Shown: positions 1 through 8,392, counted from the first letter of the stretch. The stretch is 45,462 bases of DNA from an uncultured Corynebacterium sp. (GCF_943914015.1 NZ_CALUAK010000006.1:1-45462); one strand, 5' to 3'. Notes: generated by a model not told the origin, from the letters alone. Numbers and translations: made by a program.

Positions 1-796
1 AGACAGGTCCGGCGCGGGTGATCTTAAACGCAGCCCGCTTGATTTCGGCGGCAACCTGGTCCAGTGTGGCACCTTCCAGCGTGCCGATGGCGCGATCGAC
101 AACACCCGGGCCGGACACGCCGACATTGATGACCACGTCGGCTTCCTCCACACCGTGGAAAGCACCCGCCATAAACGGGTTGTCGCTTACCGCATTGGCA
201 AAGACAACGAGCTTGGCGCACGCAATTGCGGATGCATCCTTCGTGGCCTCGGCCGCGTCTTTTACAACACTGCCGAGAAGCTTCACCACATCCATGTTGA
301 TACCTGCGCGCGAGGAACCCACGTTGACGGAGCCACAGACGATATTCGTCTCCGACAAAGCGCGTGGCATGGACTCGATGAGGCGCTTTTCGCCACTGGT
401 CAGCCCCTTGTCGCACAGTGCGGTGTAGCCACCGATAAAGTCGACCCCGACCTCGGCTGCTGCCTTATCCAGAGCCTCGGCGATGCGGACAGGATCGCCC
501 TCCACAGCGGTGGCAAGGATGCCTACCGGAGTGACCGAGATGCGCTTGTTGACGATCGGGATGCCGAGTTCATCCTCGATTCCCTCACAAACAGGAACGA
601 GGTCGCGGGCCGTTTCCACAATATGGTCGTAGACGGCTGCAGCGGTGTCCTCCATGGTACTGCGGATGCAGCCCAGGAGGTTGATTCCCATGGTGACGGT
701 GCGGATATCCAGTCGCATCCGCTCGACCATGTTGATGGTCTCCAAGATGTCGGAGGTGTTAGTAATCAGGGGCGAGGCGTTGAGTGGAGTGTTCAT
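1..796 (-). CDS. PFL family protein (DUF711/UPF0210), 3' end beyond window
   Basis: Reading leftward from an ATG at 796, the frame is open to the window edge and gives about 265 residues of a family that is usually about 450 long, so the C-terminal part is missing. Residues such as RTVTMGINLLGC near the N-terminus, NKRISVTPVGIL and SVNVGSSRAGINMD are typical of the DUF711/UPF0210 family, which is structurally related to pyruvate formate-lyase-like folds but has no established reaction. The next gene upstream on the same strand, an ACT-domain protein, ends only 14 nt before this start; this pairing is conserved in many bacteria, so the two are probably co-transcribed and functionally linked. 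The family assignment is firm; the function is unknown. Confidence 0.93.
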   Translation of the reverse strand, partial: MNTPLNASPLITNTSDILETINMVERMRLDIRTVTMGINLLGCIRSTMEDTAAAVYDHIVETARDLVPVCEGIEDELGIPIVNKRISVTPVGILATAVEGDPVRIAEALDKAAAEVGVDFIGGYTALCDKGLTSGEKRLIESMPRALSETNIVCGSVNVGSSRAGINMDVVKLLGSVVKDAAEATKDASAIACAKLVVFANAVSDNPFMAGAFHGVEEADVVINVGVSGPGVVDRAIGTLEGATLDQVAAEIKRAAFKITRAGPV

Positions 797-810
797 GCGC
801 AAACGACCCC

Positions 811-1077
811 TTAAATGCGGTGCATGGCGGTAAAGATGGCCTCGGACTGCACGCGGATAACGAGCTTTTGCGCGTCCTCCACGCTAGCCATGTGCTCTTT
901 GAGGTCAGCGATACTCGTGCTGTCATCGCATTCACCGTGCAAGATCATGGTGAAGTAGCCATTCATAATCGTCTGGCTGATATTCAGAATGTTCACGTTT
1001 TTTTCTGCAAGTGCCGTTGTGACGGCGGAAACGATGCCCGTGTGGTCTGGGCCCGTGACGGTGATGATCGCGATCAT
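811..1077 (-). CDS. ACT domain-containing protein (UPF0237 family)
   Basis: This 88-residue protein is a single ACT domain. It opens with MIAIITVTGPDHTGIV, the glycine-containing loop that binds small ligands such as amino acids in ACT domains, followed by AEKNVNILNISQTIMNGYF. I chose the ATG at 1077, because upstream in-frame codons lead into low-complexity sequence and a GGGGA stretch lies about 12 nt before this ATG. The gene is followed after 14 nt by the PFL/DUF711 gene, and this two-gene set occurs in Gram-positive bacteria and archaea. It may be the ligand-sensing regulatory subunit of the PFL-like protein; that is inference, as no substrate is known to me. Confidence 0.9.
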   Translation of the reverse strand: MIAIITVTGPDHTGIVSAVTTALAEKNVNILNISQTIMNGYFTMILHGECDDSTSIADLKEHMASVEDAQKLVIRVQSEAIFTAMHRI

Positions 1078-1193
1078 GGATACTGAGTATATCCCCTTGA
1101 ATTGAGTACTATGCATTCGCAACCGGGGAGGGAAGGCCACGAACGAGAGAGGGGCACAAATGAGGGGAGCAGGAACGATTCGGGGCTTTTCGG

Positions 1194-1248
1194 TTTGGCT
1201 TCACTATGGCTTCACTGTGGCTTGGCTGTGGCTTACCTATGGCTGGGT
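1194..1248 (+). repeat. Five tandem 11-bp repeats upstream of the DUF4112 gene
   Basis: Units start at 1194, 1205, 1216, 1227 and 1238: TTTGGCTTCAC, TATGGCTTCAC, TGTGGCTTGGC, TGTGGCTTACC and TATGGCTGGGT. All share a T-x-TGGCT core and recur every 11 bp, about one helical turn. The array ends directly before a promoter-like CTGACA (1249-1254) that is 17 bp from TAAGAT (1272-1277). The repeat is visible in the sequence; a protein-binding role is inference. Confidence 0.8.
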
Positions 1249-1277
1249 CTGACAGTGGAAATAGTGACCTATAAGAT
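1249..1277 (+). promoter_or_regulatory. Predicted promoter of the DUF4112 gene (leaderless)
   Basis: A CTGACA hexamer at 1249-1254 and TAAGAT at 1272-1277 are separated by 17 bp. The GTG start at 1286 lies 8 nt after the -10 hexamer and has no Shine-Dalgarno, which fits a leaderless transcript. Confidence 0.45.
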
Positions 1278-1285
1278 GGTGTTCC

Positions 1286-1801
1286 GTGAAGGAATTTGAT
1301 GATCTCCCAGTCCAGAAGGATGAACCGGTAACCCAGGCCAGACAGCGCCGTGGCGGTACCTCGCGCACGCTTGCTTGGCTGCTCGATGACCTCATCACGA
1401 TCCCCGGAACGAATCGCCGGGTAGGACTCGACCCGCTCGTCGGGTTGGTTCCGGGTGCCGGCGATGTTCTCACCATGGTCGCCACTGGTTCCACGCTTAT
1501 CGACGGCCTTCGCTACCGCGTGCCCCTTCTCGTCCTGCTCCGGATGATTCTCAACATGGCTGTGGATTCGTTCATCGGGTCGATTCCGCTAGTCGGCGAT
1601 GCCTTCGACTTCGTCTTCAAGGCCAACAGGAGAAATGTCGCGCTGCTGGAAAACGCCATTGCTGATGGGACGCAGGCCAAGATAAACGCAAAGCGCTACT
1701 TCATCGTCGTCGGGATCATCGTGCTCGTTGTTTTCCTCGCCGTCATAGCACTGATCGTGTGGCTCATCGCGTACATCGTGGGGCAGATCGGCTGGTTCTA
1801 G
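1286..1801 (+). CDS. DUF4112 domain-containing membrane protein
   Basis: This protein has 171 residues. Residues about 30-130 match the DUF4112 pattern: an LDDLITIPGTNRRVGLDPL segment, then GLVPGAGD, then a hydrophobic stretch ending in SIPLVGDAFDFVFKANRRN. The duplicated PGAGD / PLVGD motifs flank membrane-embedded helices, and a C-terminal hydrophobic segment (about 138-165) is a clear transmembrane helix. The family has no known function. Translation starts at GTG 1286 without a Shine-Dalgarno; the promoter spacing suggests a leaderless mRNA. The gene is divergent from the ACT gene and convergent with the permease gene, with a strong terminator between. The unusual feature is the 11-bp repeat array immediately upstream. 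Confidence 0.88.
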   Translation: MKEFDDLPVQKDEPVTQARQRRGGTSRTLAWLLDDLITIPGTNRRVGLDPLVGLVPGAGDVLTMVATGSTLIDGLRYRVPLLVLLRMILNMAVDSFIGSIPLVGDAFDFVFKANRRNVALLENAIADGTQAKINAKRYFIVVGIIVLVVFLAVIALIVWLIAYIVGQIGWF

Positions 1802-1855
1802 TCCATAACAGTTCTAGCCCATACCTGTGACGGCACAGAAGTAAAGCTGTAGACG

Positions 1856-1903
1856 AAAGTGTTGCCCGTGATGATCAAAGAAGATCATCACGGGCAACAC
1901 TTT
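1856..1903. terminator. Bidirectional terminator between the DUF4112 and permease genes
   Basis: A perfect 21-bp inverted repeat (1856-1876 with 1883-1903) encloses a 6-nt loop, AAAGAA. The stem begins with AAA and ends with TTT, so each strand carries T residues at its 3' side, as expected between convergent genes. Confidence 0.9.
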
Positions 1904-2015
1904 TGGTTATCTACACGTGGGGGAAACCAGCGGGCGGAAAATGCTTCACACTTTCCTCACAGAAGTAACGACTCCAGTGTATGGAGGCAGTTTCCCCGCT
2001 GGTAATTTTCAGCCG

Positions 2016-3467
2016 TTACCAGTTCTTGTTGCGCTCCAGGTCGGCCTCCGCTGGATTGATCGCCGGCAGCTTCGTGACTGCCTTGTGTCCACCCCACAGC
2101 GCCAGGAACACGGGGATGCCGAGGTAGGGGGTAAGGATGGCGAGGAAGTCCTCGCCGGCGGCGACGGGGCCGATGGCCTGGCCGATGACCACGCCGAAAC
2201 ACAGCACAAGCGCCACGATGGCACCAAGCGGGAAGAACGGGCTCTTGTACGGCAGCGAGGACAGTGGCACGTTTTGGGCTCGGAGAGCCAACCTGAATTT
2301 GTAGTGGGACCAGGAGATGCCGATCCAGGTAATAAACCCGGCCAGTGCGGACAGCGTAAGGAGGAAGGTGTAGGCCGTACCATCGCCGACAATCGAGGTG
2401 ATGAAGCCGGTCATTCCGACCACTGTCGTCGCACACAGTGCCCGAAGTGGCACGCCGTGAGAGGTGACCTTGGCAAAAAACTTTGGTGCCTGTCCCTCCG
2501 TTGCCAAGGCGTAGAGCATACGGGTGGAGGCGAAGAGGCCGGAGTTACCAGCGGAAAGAACAGAGGTCAGGATAACCGCGTTCATGAGTGCTGCGGCAAA
2601 GGCGACACCCACGCGGTCAAACACGAGCGTAAACGGGGAAATCGCGATATTGGTTTCGGATGCGTTGAGCAGGTTCGGGTCGGTGTAGGGGATGAGGAAA
2701 CCGATGACGGCGATAGCACCGATGTAGAAGATCATGATGCGCCAAAAAATAGTGCGGATAGCCTTCGGGATTGTCTCCTCCGGATTCTCGGCTTCGCCTG
2801 CGGCAACACCGACAAGCTCCGTTCCCTGGAATGAATACCCGGCGGCGATGAAGACCATGAGGATACCGAACCCACCGTTGACAAACGGGGCCTCACCCAT
2901 CGTCCAGTTCTCAAGAGCTGATCCCGGGCTAAAGAAAATGCGGATGATCATGAACGTGCCCAGTGCAAGGAACACGAGGACGGTGACCACCTTGATGAGC
3001 GCGAACCAAAACTCGCTTTCACCGTATGCCCGAGACGACAGGGCATTAATGAGGAAGATGGCGGTGAGGAAGGCGACAGACCACACTATGGAAGGCACGT
3101 TGGGGAACCAGTACTTCATCACGAGTGCAGCGGCGACGAGCTCCGCCGCCACCGTAATCGCCCAGTTGAACCAGTAGTTCCACCCCATGGCAAAGCCGAA
3201 GCTGGGGGAGACAAATCGGCGTGCGTACTCTTGGAAGGAGCCGGCGACCGGCAGGTAGGCGGCCATCTCTCCGAGGGATTGCATGATGAGGTACACCATG
3301 ATGCCGATGAGCGCATAGGCAACGAGCGCACCGCCAGGACCGGCCTGAGAGATGGTGGTGCCGGAGGCAACGAAGAGCCCGGTGCCGATGGCGCCACCGA
3401 TGGCAATCATATTGAGGTGGCGGGCCTTCAACCCCCTCTTCAGCTCGCTTTGCGACTGTTCAGTCAT
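2016..3467 (-). CDS. lysP: Amino acid permease, APC family, LysP-like
   Basis: This 483-residue integral membrane transporter has about 12 hydrophobic helices. The N-terminus (LKARHLNMIAIGGAIGTGLF then SGTTISQAGPGGALVAY) is the signature of amino acid/H+ symporters of the APC superfamily. The match to E. coli LysP continues through SLGEMAAYLPVAGSF, GMGWNYWFNWAIT-like helix 3, SFQGTELVGVAAGE and VLSAGNSGLFASTRMLY, so lysine is the best substrate guess, although AroP/ProY-type relatives share many of these motifs. The ATG at 3467 is preceded by a TACACT -10-like hexamer and a GATAA-C-TTATC palindrome. The gene is downstream of, and on the same strand as, the amidotransferase-like gene but 147 nt away with its own promoter signals. 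Family assignment is strong; substrate is inferred from remembered similarity. Confidence 0.9.
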   Translation of the reverse strand: MTEQSQSELKRGLKARHLNMIAIGGAIGTGLFVASGTTISQAGPGGALVAYALIGIMVYLIMQSLGEMAAYLPVAGSFQEYARRFVSPSFGFAMGWNYWFNWAITVAAELVAAALVMKYWFPNVPSIVWSVAFLTAIFLINALSSRAYGESEFWFALIKVVTVLVFLALGTFMIIRIFFSPGSALENWTMGEAPFVNGGFGILMVFIAAGYSFQGTELVGVAAGEAENPEETIPKAIRTIFWRIMIFYIGAIAVIGFLIPYTDPNLLNASETNIAISPFTLVFDRVGVAFAAALMNAVILTSVLSAGNSGLFASTRMLYALATEGQAPKFFAKVTSHGVPLRALCATTVVGMTGFITSIVGDGTAYTFLLTLSALAGFITWIGISWSHYKFRLALRAQNVPLSSLPYKSPFFPLGAIVALVLCFGVVIGQAIGPVAAGEDFLAILTPYLGIPVFLALWGGHKAVTKLPAINPAEADLERNKNW

Positions 3468-3488
3468 AGTCGTGTCACTTTCCGCGTG

Positions 3489-3505
3489 AGTGTAGATAAC
3501 TTATC
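3489..3505 (-). promoter_or_regulatory. Predicted -10 and adjoining palindrome before the LysP-like permease
   Basis: On the minus strand TACACT (3489-3494) resembles a -10 hexamer and lies 21 nt before the ATG. It is directly abutted by the 11-bp palindrome GATAAGTTATC (3495-3505), placed where a repressor could block RNA polymerase. No regulator is identified. Confidence 0.4.
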
Positions 3506-3614
3506 GATTGTCAGTGTGTTTGCCCAAAATGTCAAAGAGCGCCGACCTACTACCCGGGCTCGGGCATGATGACAGCCAGAGCGGTAGAGGAGGGCGTCGA
3601 CAAGCAGAAAAACG

Positions 3615-4325
3615 CTACAGACAGTAACGAACAAAGGAAGCCAGAAGACCGTTTGAGTAGGTCGTGTCCACAGATGGGAGCGTGGCGACGATTGAGTCGT
3701 AGTCTTCCTTATGGAAATACCCGTAATCCATGTAGAAGTTCATCCGGATCCGCATCGAGGTGGGATCCATCTCCGCATGGAACTGCGTGGCCCACGTGTG
3801 CTTTCCGTAGCGGAAAATCTGCACCGGGCACGTGGGGCTCTGTGCGAGAAGGGTGCACGAGGGATCCAGGTATGTGATGTTTTCCGTGTGGCCAGTGAGC
3901 GCCTGGAACGTCTCCGGGAACGACTCCAGCAACGGATCCTTCTTGCCTTCCTCCGTCAGGTGGACCATTGTGCCACCGGACTCCTCCGGATGCGTGCGCC
4001 CGACGGTACCGCCTAGTTCGGAGGCGACGAAACCGGCACCAAAGCAGATAAAGATGGAGGGGAGCTCGCACTCGATGAGGGTGCGCAGCTGTCCCATGAT
4101 GTGGATCTGCTTAGGCGTGTGCAGCTCGTCGGTGATGTTGAAGGGACTGCCCCCAACGATGATCCCGTCGAATCCGTCCAGGGAGGGGAGAACATCCTCG
4201 GCGCTATCCAGCTGCACCTGGGTCAACTCGTCCTGTTTAAGGCCGGTGGCCTGGAGGAAATCTTTATACTCCTGGGCGACGACATCGTCACCGGTGCGAG
4301 GCGACACTAAAAGGAAGGAAGACAT
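3615..4325 (-). CDS. Class I glutamine amidotransferase-like protein
   Basis: This 236-residue protein resembles the amidotransferase domain of GMP synthase. An oxyanion-strand motif is visible at GIIVGGSPFNITD (about 55-67). The nucleophile-elbow segment IFICFGAGF carries Cys94, and the catalytic His183 and Glu185 are in QFHAEMDP. The usual GxCxGxQ elbow is altered: Phe99 replaces the conserved Gln. Proteins of this kind may act on small molecules such as gamma-glutamyl compounds, but no substrate can be named. The gene follows acnR by 47 nt in the same direction; as I recall, C. glutamicum has the same acn-acnR-amidotransferase order, so it may be read with acnR. The ATG at 4325 is the first good start. 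It probably retains an intact Cys-His-Glu triad. Confidence 0.88.
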   Translation of the reverse strand: MSSFLLVSPRTGDDVVAQEYKDFLQATGLKQDELTQVQLDSAEDVLPSLDGFDGIIVGGSPFNITDELHTPKQIHIMGQLRTLIECELPSIFICFGAGFVASELGGTVGRTHPEESGGTMVHLTEEGKKDPLLESFPETFQALTGHTENITYLDPSCTLLAQSPTCPVQIFRYGKHTWATQFHAEMDPTSMRIRMNFYMDYGYFHKEDYDSIVATLPSVDTTYSNGLLASFVRYCL

Positions 4326-4372
4326 GCAGGATATCCTACTTGCGCGGCTCCCGCGCCCTACCTTTGGGTGAA

Positions 4373-4933
4373 CTAATCCTCCCGTACGGAGCGTTCGGCG
4401 AGCCCCAGTACTTCCCGCAAAATCTCGGGGTCCTCGCCCATAGAAAGACGGGAAATGAGCCCGTCAAGGATCGTCTCCAGGAACGCCCGGTGGACCTCGA
4501 TGCTGTGTGCATCGCGTGTCGACCCCGAAGGGGTCGAGGCCAGACGCTCGCGCAGGGCGGAGTCGACGATTTCCTGTTGATCTTGCCACCGCTCGCGGAA
4601 TCCTGGATCGGTGCGTACAAGCCGGACAACTTCCAGTCGTGTGGCCAGCCAATCGTGGCGCTCCGGGTGGTCGAGCATCTCGTGCATGACCTGGACGAGG
4701 CCGGCAGCGGAGATGACATCAGCCTGTCGCTGCGCATCCTCGCGCGCCAGCGCAAAGAAGAGCCCCTCCTTGTCCTCAAAATGGTGGAAAATGGCGCCGC
4801 GGGACTTGCCGGTGGCCTCTTCCAAGCGGCGGACGGTGGCACCCTCGTAGCCGTATTGGCCAAAGCATCGGCGAGCTCCGTCGAGTATCTCTGCTCGGCG
4901 ATTGTGCAGATCTTCTTCGGACACGCGTGGCAC
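4373..4933 (-). CDS. acnR: TetR-family repressor of aconitase, AcnR
   Basis: This 186-residue regulator has a TetR-type N-terminal helix-turn-helix: residues about 12-50 include RAEILDGARRCFGQYGYEGATV and RLEEATGKSRGAIFHHF, which agree closely with C. glutamicum AcnR as I remember it. The C-terminal half forms the usual dimerisation and ligand domain; C. glutamicum AcnR senses citrate-Mg. It starts at GTG 4933, with AGAAGG about 12 nt upstream. It lies downstream of acn on the same strand, and an AcnR-type operator stands in front of acn at 8377-8392, so the pair forms the expected repressor and target. A hairpin terminator after acn suggests acnR is at least partly transcribed separately. 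Confidence 0.93.
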   Translation of the reverse strand: MPRVSEEDLHNRRAEILDGARRCFGQYGYEGATVRRLEEATGKSRGAIFHHFEDKEGLFFALAREDAQRQADVISAAGLVQVMHEMLDHPERHDWLATRLEVVRLVRTDPGFRERWQDQQEIVDSALRERLASTPSGSTRDAHSIEVHRAFLETILDGLISRLSMGEDPEILREVLGLAERSVRED

Positions 4934-5275
4934 GATGTGTTAAACCACCTTCTAGGTTGAACCAATGGGATAAGAAAATGACGTCCTCAGCGATGTGTAT
5001 GGAAGCTGCTGCTCCAATTGCCGCTGCGCGGGCAACAATCTCAGTCTGGTTTTGAGACACAAGCATGGAGTTCAGGAGCCTGCGGCCGTACCAGAGAAAC
5101 AGACCTGTTCATCAATTAGGCCATGTCTCTAGCAATGGCAATTGTCCGTCTTTTGTCTACAGCTTTGCACGTAGGGGAGCAGCATCCACCACACATGTCG
5201 CGGAATGAAAGTCAAGGATACTAGACAGTCTGCGGTTGGGGCTCGAGGCGAAACCAAGGAGAACCGATACGAAAA
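4934..5275. other. Intergenic region between acn terminator and acnR
   Basis: This 342-nt stretch carries no convincing gene on either strand. It must hold any acnR-specific promoter, but I see no clear -35/-10 pair and no AcnR-type palindrome here. Confidence 0.5.
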
Positions 5276-5308
5276 GGGGGAGACGGGTAGAAAACTGCCG
5301 TCTCCCCC
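5271..5308 (-). terminator. Terminator after acn
   Basis: An 11-bp GC-rich stem pairs 5276-5286 with 5298-5308; a few further pairs can extend it into the loop. Read on the minus strand it is followed by CTTTT, giving a classic intrinsic terminator 73 nt after the acn stop codon. Confidence 0.85.
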
Positions 5309-5380
5309 TCAACGTTAGCTATGTGCCACCGATCTCAAAAGCGATCGGCGTGGCACACAGCCTGGCGGGGATCAGCGGGA

Positions 5381-8197
5381 TTAGTGCTCGCCCTTCGCCA
5401 TCGAACGCAGCACGTACTGCAGGATGCCGCCGTGGCGGAAGTAGTCGGCCTCACCAGGTGTGTCGATGCGGACAACCGCGTCGAACTCGACCTTGTCGCC
5501 GGACTCCTTCGTAGCCGTCACGTGAACGGTGGACGGAATCTCACCGTCGTTGAAGGCGGTGATGCCGGAGATGTCGAAGGTCTCCGTGCCATCCAGGCCG
5601 AGGGACTCATGGGACTCGCCGGCCGGGAACTGCAGCGGGATGACGCCCATGCCGATGAGGTTCGAGCGGTGAATACGCTCGAAGGACTCAACGATGACGG
5701 CCTTCACGCCGAGCAGGTTGGTACCCTTTGCAGCCCAGTCACGGGACGAACCGGAGCCGTACTCCTTGCCACCGAGGACGACCAGCGGGGTGCCGGCCTT
5801 CTTGTAGTTGACGGATGCGTCGTAGATGAAGGCCTGCGGGCCACCCTCCTGGGTGAAGTCGCGGGTGTAACCGCCGGTAACATCCACCAGCTGGTTGCGG
5901 AGGCGGATGTTCGCGAAGGTACCGCGAACCATGACCTCGTGGTTACCACGACGGGAACCGAAGGAGTTGTAGTCCTTGCGGGCAACGCCCTTGGAGTCCA
6001 GGTACTGGGCAGCCGGCGTGCCGGGCTTAATGGCGGAAGCAGGGGAGATGTGGTCGGTAGTGACCGAATCGCCCAGCTTCACAAGCACGCGGGCACCGGA
6101 GATATCCTCGACCGGCTTCGGCTCCTTCGGCATGCCATCGAAGTACGGTGCCTTGCGGACGTAGGTGGAGTTCTCGTCCCACGCGAAGGTATCGCCCTCG
6201 GGGGTGGAAAGGTTCTGCCACTGCTCGTCGCCCTTGAATACGTCGGCGTAGTCAGCCTCGTACATCTCGCGGGAGATCGCGGACTGGATGGTGGACTCGA
6301 TCTCGTCCGTGGTCGGCCAGATGTCCTTGAGGTAGACATCGTTGCCATCCTTGTCCTTGCCCAGCGGCTGGGTTTCGAAGTCGAAGTCCATCGTGCCGAC
6401 GATAGCGTAGGCGATGACGAGCATCGGGGAGGCCAGGTAGTTCATTTTCACATCGGGGGAGATGCGACCTTCGAAGTTGCGGTTACCGGAGAGAACAGCG
6501 GTAGCAGCGAGGTCGTTCTCGTTGATGGCCTGGGAAACCTCGATGGGCAGCGGGCCGGAGTTACCGATGCAGGTGGTGCAGCCGAATCCGGAAAGGTAGA
6601 AGCCGAGAGCCTCGAGATCCTTCCAGAGATCAGCACGCTGGTAGTAGCCATCAACAACCTGGGAACCAGGTGCACAAATGGTCTTGACCCACGGCTTGGT
6701 GGTCAGCCCCTTCTCCACTGCCTTGCGGGCAACGAGGCCGGCACCGATCATCACGGACGGGTTAGACGTGTTGGTGCAGGAAGTGATGGACGCAATTGCC
6801 ACCATGCCGTGGTCAAGTGTGTACTCGCCACCGTTTTGGGAGGTGACGGTAATCGGGTTGGACGGACGGCCCTTGGTGCCAACAGCGAGGGTCTCGCCGT
6901 TACCCTTACCGGACTTGTTGAGGTCGGTTACCTGGACGTTGTCCTCGATGTTGCCGCCCTCATTGGACATGCGCTTGGCCGGCTTGGAATCGTCAACGCA
7001 CACCTCGTCCTCGGTGTAGTTGGTGAGATCCTTACGGAACTGCTCCTTGGACTCGCTGAGGAGGATGCGGTCCTGTGGACGCTTCGGGCCAGCGATGGAC
7101 GGAACAACGGTGGACAGGTCGAGCTCGAGGTACTCGGAGTACTCGGCCTCTTCGGTGTCCTCGTCGAGCCACATACCCTGTGCCTTTGCGTACTCCTCGA
7201 CGAGTGCGCACTGCTCATCGGAGCGACCGGTGAGACGCAGGTAATCGATCGTGACCTCATCAATGGGGAAGATGGCGCAGGTGGAGCCGTACTCAGGGCT
7301 CATGTTGCCGATCGTGGCGCGGTTAGCAAGCGGAACCTGCTTCACGCCGCTGCCGTAGAACTCCACGAACTTCTGCACAACGCCGTGCTGGCGGAGCATA
7401 TCGGTAACGGTAAGAACGACGTCGGTAGCTGTCACGCCGGCCGGAATCTCACCGGTCAGCTTGAAGCCGACAACGCGCGGAATAAGCATGGAGACAGGCT
7501 GTCCGAGCATGGCAGCCTCTGCCTCGATGCCACCCACGCCCCAGCCGAGGATGCCGAGGCCGTTTTCCATGGTGGTGTGCGAGTCAGTACCAATACAGGT
7601 ATCCGGGTATGCCAGACCCTCGTTGTCGAAGACGAGGCGAGACAGGTACTCGATGTTCACCTGGTGGACAATGCCGGTTCCCGGGGGAACAACGCGGAAG
7701 TTAGAGAAGCTCTGGGAGCCCCAACGGAGGAACTGGTAACGCTCCGCGTTGCGCTCGTATTCAATCTTCACGTTCTCTTCAAGGGCGTTGGAATCGCCGA
7801 ATGCCTCCACGATCACCGAGTGGTCGATGACCATCTCTGCGGGATTCAGCGGGTTCACCTGGTCCGGGTTGCCACCCAGATCCTTGACAGCCTCGCGCAT
7901 CGTGGCGAGGTCCACCACGCAGGGCACACCGGTGAAGTCCTGCATGAGAACACGTGCCGGGGTGAACTGGATTTCCGTAGAGGGTTCTGCCTTCGGATCC
8001 CAGTTGGCAATAGCCTTGATGTGGTCTTCGGTGGTGTTCTTGCCGTCTTCGTTGCGCAGCAGGTTCTCACCAAGAACCTTCAGCGAGTACGGGAGTTTTT
8101 CCATCCCCGGGACAGCGGAAAGCGCAAAGTAATCGTAGGTCTTATCACCAACGGTCAGTTGCGTCCTTGCCCCAAATGAGTTCTTTGAGGTAGCCAT
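5381..8197 (-). CDS. acn: Aconitate hydratase (aconitase)
   Basis: This 938-residue enzyme interconverts citrate and isocitrate through cis-aconitate in the TCA cycle. It has the length and domain order of AcnA/IRP1-type aconitases. The three cysteines binding the [4Fe-4S] cluster are visible: Cys474 in ITSCTNTSNPSVM, and Cys540 and Cys543 in GCTTCIGNSGPLP. Other family motifs are DSHTTMENGLG-like residues near 200 and SRRGNHEVMVRGTF and YGSGSSRDWAAKG in the swivelling C-terminal domain. The ATG at 8197 follows a leader of about 165 nt with an AcnR operator and a -10 hexamer at its start. The gene is followed by a terminator and then acnR. It is divergent from the small membrane protein gene. 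Identity is certain. Confidence 0.98.
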   Translation of the reverse strand: MATSKNSFGARTQLTVGDKTYDYFALSAVPGMEKLPYSLKVLGENLLRNEDGKNTTEDHIKAIANWDPKAEPSTEIQFTPARVLMQDFTGVPCVVDLATMREAVKDLGGNPDQVNPLNPAEMVIDHSVIVEAFGDSNALEENVKIEYERNAERYQFLRWGSQSFSNFRVVPPGTGIVHQVNIEYLSRLVFDNEGLAYPDTCIGTDSHTTMENGLGILGWGVGGIEAEAAMLGQPVSMLIPRVVGFKLTGEIPAGVTATDVVLTVTDMLRQHGVVQKFVEFYGSGVKQVPLANRATIGNMSPEYGSTCAIFPIDEVTIDYLRLTGRSDEQCALVEEYAKAQGMWLDEDTEEAEYSEYLELDLSTVVPSIAGPKRPQDRILLSESKEQFRKDLTNYTEDEVCVDDSKPAKRMSNEGGNIEDNVQVTDLNKSGKGNGETLAVGTKGRPSNPITVTSQNGGEYTLDHGMVAIASITSCTNTSNPSVMIGAGLVARKAVEKGLTTKPWVKTICAPGSQVVDGYYQRADLWKDLEALGFYLSGFGCTTCIGNSGPLPIEVSQAINENDLAATAVLSGNRNFEGRISPDVKMNYLASPMLVIAYAIVGTMDFDFETQPLGKDKDGNDVYLKDIWPTTDEIESTIQSAISREMYEADYADVFKGDEQWQNLSTPEGDTFAWDENSTYVRKAPYFDGMPKEPKPVEDISGARVLVKLGDSVTTDHISPASAIKPGTPAAQYLDSKGVARKDYNSFGSRRGNHEVMVRGTFANIRLRNQLVDVTGGYTRDFTQEGGPQAFIYDASVNYKKAGTPLVVLGGKEYGSGSSRDWAAKGTNLLGVKAVIVESFERIHRSNLIGMGVIPLQFPAGESHESLGLDGTETFDISGITAFNDGEIPSTVHVTATKESGDKVEFDAVVRIDTPGEADYFRHGGILQYVLRSMAKGEH

Positions 8198-8369
8198 AAG
8201 CGTTAAACAGACTCCTTATGTCGATCTTCACCAGTGCACTATTTTCACATGAGGCCAGCCAAACGGTCGTGCAGCCGCTACAGGCAATGCCTGACGCATC
8301 CTCTACGGACCATGCCTGGCATAAGGCCGACATGTATCCACAGACGGTGAGACTGGCTCACTACAAACA

Positions 8370-8392
8370 ATAATAACAGTACGGGCGTTCTG
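8370..8392 (-). promoter_or_regulatory. acn promoter -10 with AcnR operator
   Basis: CAGTACGGGCGTTCTG (8377-8392) is an imperfect palindrome and matches, in reverse orientation, the C. glutamicum AcnR operator CAGAACGCTTGTACTG that I recall, differing in three central bases. A TATTAT -10 hexamer follows at 8370-8375 on the minus strand. The operator therefore covers the spacer and -35 region, as expected for a repressor of acn. The predicted start point is about 165 nt from the acn ATG. Confidence 0.8.

Noticed and set aside
5321..8179. Long plus-strand open frame of 952 codons opposite acn
   Set aside because: It is a shadow of acn. The aconitase frame has the Fe-S cysteines and family motifs; the antisense frame has no domain and arises from GC-biased third positions.
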